Source: Pseudomonadota bacterium (GTDB lineage: Bacteria > Desulfobacterota > Desulfobacteria > Desulfobacterales > Desulfosarcinaceae). From it: a DNA stretch of 10,581 nucleotides. Under the pieces are notes generated by a model that had not been told where the DNA came from, searched no databases, and worked only from the letters and a program-made list of their open reading frames with translations. The translations under genes and the position numbers were made by a program. This document shows positions 6,918-10,581 of the stretch, piece after piece (position 1 is the stretch's first letter; each line of letters opens with the position of its first letter). Location of the stretch: NCBI GenBank assembly GCA_023435265.1, contig JAEYRZ010000157.1, positions 1 to 10,581 of the forward strand. Direction: 5' to 3'.

Positions 6918-6948
6918 CCGGCCGCATCCGGCAGAATGCCTGGGCCGG
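6918..6948 (-). promoter_or_regulatory. Leader hairpin before GOGAT amidotransferase gene
   Basis: CCGGCC (6918-6923) pairs with GGCCGG (6943-6948), and GCAT (6924-6927) with ATGC (6936-6939). This gives ten pairs with a three-base bulge and an eight-base loop. It lies in the predicted 5' untranslated region, about ten bases upstream of the Shine-Dalgarno at 6908-6903. No T-run follows, so it is not a terminator. It could affect translation or mRNA stability, or be chance in G+C-rich DNA. Confidence 0.35.
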
Positions 6949-6967
6949 CGGTGCGCGGTCGAATCCA

Positions 6968-6983
6968 TACAATTATCGTGCCA
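6968..6983 (-). promoter_or_regulatory. Sigma-54 (RpoN) -24/-12 promoter for GOGAT operon
   Basis: On the minus strand the sequence reads TGGCACG-N4-TTGTA, against the RpoN consensus TGGCACG-N4-TTGC(A/T). The whole -24 block is perfect and the GG to -12 spacing is ten bases. The only departure is T for C in the -12 dinucleotide. Transcription would start near 6957, giving a leader of about 62 bases before the amidotransferase gene. RpoN promoters with NtrC-type activators are common for nitrogen assimilation genes, which fits the neighbours. No activator site was identified. Confidence 0.65.
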
Positions 6984-7214
6984 CGCTTCACAGGCGGCCC
7001 GGCGGGTACATCGGACCCGGGCGCGACGATAATCGGCCGCCCTGCATATTTCAAAATTGTAAAATTTGGAGCGACTAAAATACAAAATTGCGATTCATGA
7101 TGACCCCGGCCGCACTGCTTGATCTTGGCCCCGGGATGCGAATCTGATATCAATGCACGACCAAGCCGCGGGCGACGCGTCCGCGCAACCCGATAATCGA
7201 GCGGTGCGTGCACG

Positions 7215-10136
7215 ATGAAGCCTCTGTTGCCATCCGAATTGCAGACCCAGGCCCGGGAACGACTCAACGTGCTCGCAGCGGCACTTGAGCCGATCGCTCC
7301 CGCTGCGGCGCAGATCGTCATGGAATGCCCCGATTGGGCCTGCGTCCTTCCGCTCAGCGATTTCATCCTGCGCGAAGCCCTGGTCAGCCCGCAGACGATC
7401 GTCGATTTGCTGCACAGCGGAGATCTGGAACGCGCCTATCCTCCAGGAGGTTACCCGCAGCGGCTGGATGCCGCCGGAGAGGAAGCGGGAACCGCCGGGG
7501 AACCTTCGGCCGTTTTGGAACTGGATCGCCTGCTGCGCCTTTTCCGCCGCCGCGAGATGCTGCGCATCGCCGTGCGCGACCTGTGCGGCCGGGCCGAGCT
7601 GAACGAAACCATGTCCGATCTATCGCGCCTGGCCGACGCCTGCCTGCAGAAGGCCCTCGAGTATCATTACGCTCAACAGGTTCTGGCCTGGGGCCGCCCG
7701 TGCGACCGACAGGGCAACGCGCTGCTTCCCGTGGTCCTCGGTTTAGGCAAGCTCGGCGCCAATGAACTCAACTTCTCCTCTGACGTTGATCTGATGTTCG
7801 CTTACGCCGCCGAGGGGGTCACCACGGGCGGCACGCGCGGCACGACCGCCAACGAGGATTTCTTTATCCGTGTCGTCCGCGGCCTGATCCGCTCCATCGG
7901 CGCCCGCACATCCGATGGATTGGTCTTCCGCGTGGATGCCCGCCTGCGGCCGTTCGGCGAATCCGGGCCGCTGGTAATGAATTTCGACCAGCTGGAAGAT
8001 TACTACCAGCTGCAGGGGCGTGAATGGGAACGCTATGCCTTGATCAAGGCGCGGGTGGCGGCGGGCGACCCGGCCGCCGGGCTGCGGCTCCTTGCGCGGC
8101 TCAATCCTTTCATTTACCGGCGGTACCTCGATTATGCCGTATTCGAAGGCCTGCGCGAAATGAAAGCCCGTATCGCCGGAGAAATGAGCAGCCGTGATCT
8201 GGAAGACGACATCAAGCTCGGGCCGGGCGGAATCCGGGAAATCGAATTCTTCGGCCAGATGTTTCAATTGATCCGCGGCGGCGTCGAACCGGCCCTGCAG
8301 ATACGCCCCATCCAGGGCGTGCTCGCCGTTCTCGTCCAGAAAGGCTATATTCCGCAGGAGGTCGGCAGGGCGTTGGAATCGGCCTACAGCTTCCTGCGCC
8401 TGCTCGAAAACCGACTGCAGGCCTATGACGATCAGCAGACGCACCGGCTCCCGGCCGACTCCGGCCGGCGCCTGCGCCTGGCCGCGGCCATGGGCTTTGC
8501 GGACTGGCCGGCCTTTGCGGAACAACTGCGCTTTCACCGGCATAAGGTGCACGATCATTTCAAGGCCCTGCTGACGCCGACGCCCGCCGAGGACCCGCCG
8601 GCCAATCACGAGGCGGCGGAACGCTGGTTGGAAAACCTTGATACCGAAGAAACCGGGGAAAGCGAGCTGGCCCGCGAGGTGCTTGCCGAACTCGGCTATC
8701 ATGATCCGGCCAAAGTGCTGCAGCTGATCCGCTCGCTTTACGACGACCGGCGCCTGCAGTCGATCTCCCCGGCAGGACGCCAGCGCCTGCAGCGACTGCT
8801 GCCCATGTTGCTGCGCGCGGCAGGCCGGGCCGATGCACCGGAAGCGGTGCTGGACCGCATTTTCGAATTGGTCAAGAGTATTTCGCAGCGCACGGCCTAC
8901 CTGGCGCTTCTTCTGGAGAAACCGGCCGCCCTGGATCACCTGGTCCGCTTGACCGGCGCCAGCCCATGGATATCCTCCTTTCTCAATCAACACCCGGTGC
9001 TTCTGGACGAACTGCTCGATGCGCGCACCCTGTATCGGCCGCCCAGACGCAACGCGCTGGTCAGCGAACTGCATCAACGGCTGTCGGAAATCGGCCCCGA
9101 CGACCTGGAATATCAGATGGAGGCGCTCCGCGTCTTCAAGCAGATCAATGTCCTGCGCGTGGCCGCCTCGGACATTACCAGCGTGCTGCCGCTGATGAAG
9201 GTGAGCGATCACTTGTCCGATATCGCCGAAACCGTGATCGCGGCGGTGGTCACGCTGTGCTGGCAGAACCTGACGCACAAGTATGGACTGCCCGCCCTCA
9301 AATCCACTCCCGGCGAAAACGAACGCGGATTTGCCGTGATCGCTTACGGCAAGCTGGGTGGGCTCGAACTGGGCTACGGCTCGGATCTGGACCTTGTTTT
9401 TCTGCATGCCGCCGAACCCGGCAGCACCACCGGCTCAACGCGCAGCATCGACAGCGGCTTGTTCTTCAGTCGGCTCGGCCAGCGGGTGCTGCACCTATTG
9501 ACCACCCACACGTCGGCCGGCAAATTGTACGAAGTGGATATGCGGCTGCGGCCCAGCGGGGATTCGGGTGTCCTGGTCTGCCATATAGACGCATTCCGCA
9601 GCTACCAGCAGGACAACGCCTGGAACTGGGAACACCAGGCGTTGATCCGCGCCCGCGCCGTATCCGGGGATCAATTCCTGCGCCGGAGGTTCGAGGAGAT
9701 CCGCAGGGAAATCCTGACCCAGTTCCGCGACCGCGAGCCGCTGCGGCGCACGGTGGCCGACATGCGCGCGCGGCTGCGAAAGGAGCATGTCGGCCGGGCA
9801 CCGGCTGTGTTCGACATCAAGCATGGCGTCGGAGGAATCGTGGATATCGAATTCCTCGTGCAGTTCCTCGTTTTGTGCAACGCCCACCGCCACCCCGAGA
9901 TCGTCCGCTGGACCGACAATGTCCGCCTGCTGCAATCCTTGAGCGAATCCGGCATTCTCGACGAAACGACGGCCTTTGGATTACGGCGCGCCTACCTGAT
10001 CTACCGGGCCGTGGTGCACCGGCTCAACCTGCGGCAGCAGCCGGTCCATGTCGCCGACGGTCGATTCGACCCGGCCCGTCGATTCGTCGTCCAAGCCTGG
10101 AACCGCTTCCTTGCGCCGCCCGTGCTGACATCTTGA
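7215..10136 (+). CDS. glnE: Bifunctional glutamine synthetase adenylyltransferase / adenylyl-removing enzyme
   Basis: Controls glutamine synthetase (GlnA) by adding AMP when nitrogen is plentiful and removing it by phosphorolysis when nitrogen is scarce, under PII and glutamine control. The protein is 973 residues, close to the 946 of E. coli GlnE. Both nucleotidyltransferase domains have their metal-binding signatures. In the N-terminal adenylyl-removing domain these are GLGKLGANELNFSSDVDLMF (176-195) with VDARLRPFGESGPL (240-253). In the C-terminal adenylyltransferase domain they are YGKLGGLELGYGSDLDLVF (Asp724, Asp726) with YEVDMRLRPSGDSG (772-785). Each is followed by a helical PII-uridylyl-transferase-like segment (GPGGIREIEFFGQ and HGVGGIVDIEFLVQ). 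The ATG at 7215 is the first in frame after a stop at 7194-7196; no good Shine-Dalgarno is seen. It is divergent from the GOGAT operon. Confidence 0.97.
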   Translation: MKPLLPSELQTQARERLNVLAAALEPIAPAAAQIVMECPDWACVLPLSDFILREALVSPQTIVDLLHSGDLERAYPPGGYPQRLDAAGEEAGTAGEPSAVLELDRLLRLFRRREMLRIAVRDLCGRAELNETMSDLSRLADACLQKALEYHYAQQVLAWGRPCDRQGNALLPVVLGLGKLGANELNFSSDVDLMFAYAAEGVTTGGTRGTTANEDFFIRVVRGLIRSIGARTSDGLVFRVDARLRPFGESGPLVMNFDQLEDYYQLQGREWERYALIKARVAAGDPAAGLRLLARLNPFIYRRYLDYAVFEGLREMKARIAGEMSSRDLEDDIKLGPGGIREIEFFGQMFQLIRGGVEPALQIRPIQGVLAVLVQKGYIPQEVGRALESAYSFLRLLENRLQAYDDQQTHRLPADSGRRLRLAAAMGFADWPAFAEQLRFHRHKVHDHFKALLTPTPAEDPPANHEAAERWLENLDTEETGESELAREVLAELGYHDPAKVLQLIRSLYDDRRLQSISPAGRQRLQRLLPMLLRAAGRADAPEAVLDRIFELVKSISQRTAYLALLLEKPAALDHLVRLTGASPWISSFLNQHPVLLDELLDARTLYRPPRRNALVSELHQRLSEIGPDDLEYQMEALRVFKQINVLRVAASDITSVLPLMKVSDHLSDIAETVIAAVVTLCWQNLTHKYGLPALKSTPGENERGFAVIAYGKLGGLELGYGSDLDLVFLHAAEPGSTTGSTRSIDSGLFFSRLGQRVLHLLTTHTSAGKLYEVDMRLRPSGDSGVLVCHIDAFRSYQQDNAWNWEHQALIRARAVSGDQFLRRRFEEIRREILTQFRDREPLRRTVADMRARLRKEHVGRAPAVFDIKHGVGGIVDIEFLVQFLVLCNAHRHPEIVRWTDNVRLLQSLSESGILDETTAFGLRRAYLIYRAVVHRLNLRQQPVHVADGRFDPARRFVVQAWNRFLAPPVLTS

Positions 10137-10180
10137 CCTGCTGCTTTGAACCGATCTGCAGAGAAACCCAAATGCATCTG

Positions 10181-10186
10181 AAAGGA
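10181..10186 (+). promoter_or_regulatory. Shine-Dalgarno AAAGGA of small lipoprotein gene
   Basis: AAAGGA lies nine bases before the ATG at 10196 and prefers that start over the in-frame ATG at 10172. The spacing is slightly long, so support is moderate. Confidence 0.5.
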
Positions 10187-10195
10187 ACTGATGGA

Positions 10196-10465
10196 ATGAA
10201 GAAGAAATTGTGTCTGGCCTGCCTGATCATGTTATTGTCCCTGTGCGCGGCGACAATCGGCTGCAGCAAAGTGAATCAGGAGAATTTGGACAAGATCAAA
10301 TCCGGCATGACCTATACGGAAGTCATCGGCATCCTCGGTAAACCGACGAGTTGTGACAGCATCCTGGGCGGGAAAAGCTGCACCTGGAAAAACGGAGAGA
10401 AAAGCATCGACATTCAGTTTCTGTCCGACAAGGTGATCTTTTTCAGCGGCAGGAAGCTGGGGTAG
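10196..10465 (+). CDS. Small SmpA/OmlA-like (DUF3862-type) predicted lipoprotein
   Basis: An 89-residue protein with a lipoprotein signal: a basic start (MKKK), a hydrophobic stretch (residues 5-19) and a lipobox-like TIGC with Cys23 as the likely lipid-bearing residue. The -3 position is Thr rather than the preferred Leu, a mild departure. The mature part begins CSKVNQENLDKIKSGMTYTE and continues VIGILGKP. The pattern of a K-I-x-x-G-M-[ST] turn, a short helix and LGKP is typical of small SmpA/BamE-like folds, close to Pfam DUF3862. Two further cysteines (53 and 62) could form a disulfide. Function is unknown. An in-frame ATG at 10172 would add eight residues, but AAAGGA at 10181-10186 and the compact basic start favour 10196. 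It lies 59 bases after glnE in the same direction and may be read through from it. Confidence 0.75.
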   Translation: MKKKLCLACLIMLLSLCAATIGCSKVNQENLDKIKSGMTYTEVIGILGKPTSCDSILGGKSCTWKNGEKSIDIQFLSDKVIFFSGRKLG

Positions 10466-10581
10466 AATCCGCAACAGCTTCGCCACCGCGTACAGCCCGT
10501 TTCAGGGGAACCTTCTTCTGTCCCCAGGACATCGTACCGCGATCGCATGGCTTTGGGCCCGGCAAACAGGGGGTGGCGGAG

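Larger units (their letters stand above)
6896..7214. other. Divergent regulatory region between GOGAT operon and glnE
   Basis: These 319 bases contain no convincing gene. On the GOGAT side there are the Shine-Dalgarno, a G+C-rich hairpin in the leader (6918-6948) and a sigma-54-like promoter (6968-6983). An AT-rich tract (about 7045-7095) stands out from the G+C-rich surroundings and holds the octamer CAAAATTG twice (7052-7059 and 7083-7090). On the minus strand a weaker sigma-70-like pair, TTGAAA (7054-7049) and TATCGT (7031-7026) 17 bases apart, could give basal GOGAT expression. For glnE only weak plus-strand matches are seen (TTGTAA at 7057-7062 with ATACAA at 7080-7085). No clear NtrC palindrome (GCAC...GTGC type) was found by eye. 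Confidence 0.6.

Noticed and set aside
6896..7366. Upstream extension of the amidotransferase to a start at 7366
   Set aside because: The extension would bury the catalytic Cys2, lacks family similarity, overlaps glnE and the sigma-54-like promoter, and ignores the good AAGGAG before 6895.
7743..9407. A 554-codon minus-strand open frame opposite glnE
   Set aside because: Antisense shadow of glnE, whose two catalytic domains are unmistakable on the plus strand.
10566..10581. Possible start of a class II tRNA (GGTGGCGGAG at the window end)
   Set aside because: The motif resembles the D-arm start of Leu/Ser tRNAs, but only about 15 bases remain and the would-be acceptor strand (CAGGGGG) is unusual; it cannot be judged without the following sequence.

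Overview
The window is G+C-rich, densely coded bacterial chromosome. The best guess for the source is an anaerobic Desulfobacterota (former Deltaproteobacteria), possibly near Desulfosarcina or Desulfococcus. This rests on three things: a split, iron-sulfur-rich glutamate synthase; a GlnE adenylyltransferase of proteobacterial type; and a sigma-54-like promoter in front of the glutamate synthase genes. The taxonomic call is inference. No mobile element, CRISPR array or rRNA is visible, and no complete tRNA.

Layout. Positions 1-1577 (minus strand) hold carA followed by the first third of one kilobase of carB, which runs off the left edge; together they make carbamoyl-phosphate synthetase. A 235-bp gap (1578-1812) holds a hairpin plus T-run of intrinsic-terminator type, a candidate carA promoter and a 13-bp inverted repeat. 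Positions 1813-6895 (minus strand) hold a three-gene operon, read right to left: a class II glutamine amidotransferase, an FMN/ferredoxin synthase subunit, and a fusion protein joining the GltB GXGXG domain to a GltD-like flavin oxidoreductase and a terminal ferredoxin. Together these make up a split glutamate synthase (GOGAT). A 319-bp divergent region (6896-7214) separates them from glnE (7215-10136, plus strand), the bifunctional glutamine synthetase adenylyltransferase/adenylyl-removing enzyme. A small predicted lipoprotein gene follows glnE (10196-10465); the last 116 bases show no gene.

How the genes fit together. All the large genes deal with glutamine nitrogen. GlnE sets glutamine synthetase activity, GOGAT turns glutamine plus 2-oxoglutarate into glutamate, and CarAB spends glutamine amide nitrogen on carbamoyl phosphate for pyrimidines and arginine. 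The near-consensus -24/-12 element upstream of the GOGAT operon suggests RpoN-dependent, NtrC-type nitrogen control.

No wholly new system is evident. The most notable points are the GXGXG-GltD-ferredoxin fusion with its many cysteine clusters, its apparent lack of the usual NADPH-binding arginines, the sigma-54-like promoter, and the structured carA/GOGAT intergenic region.
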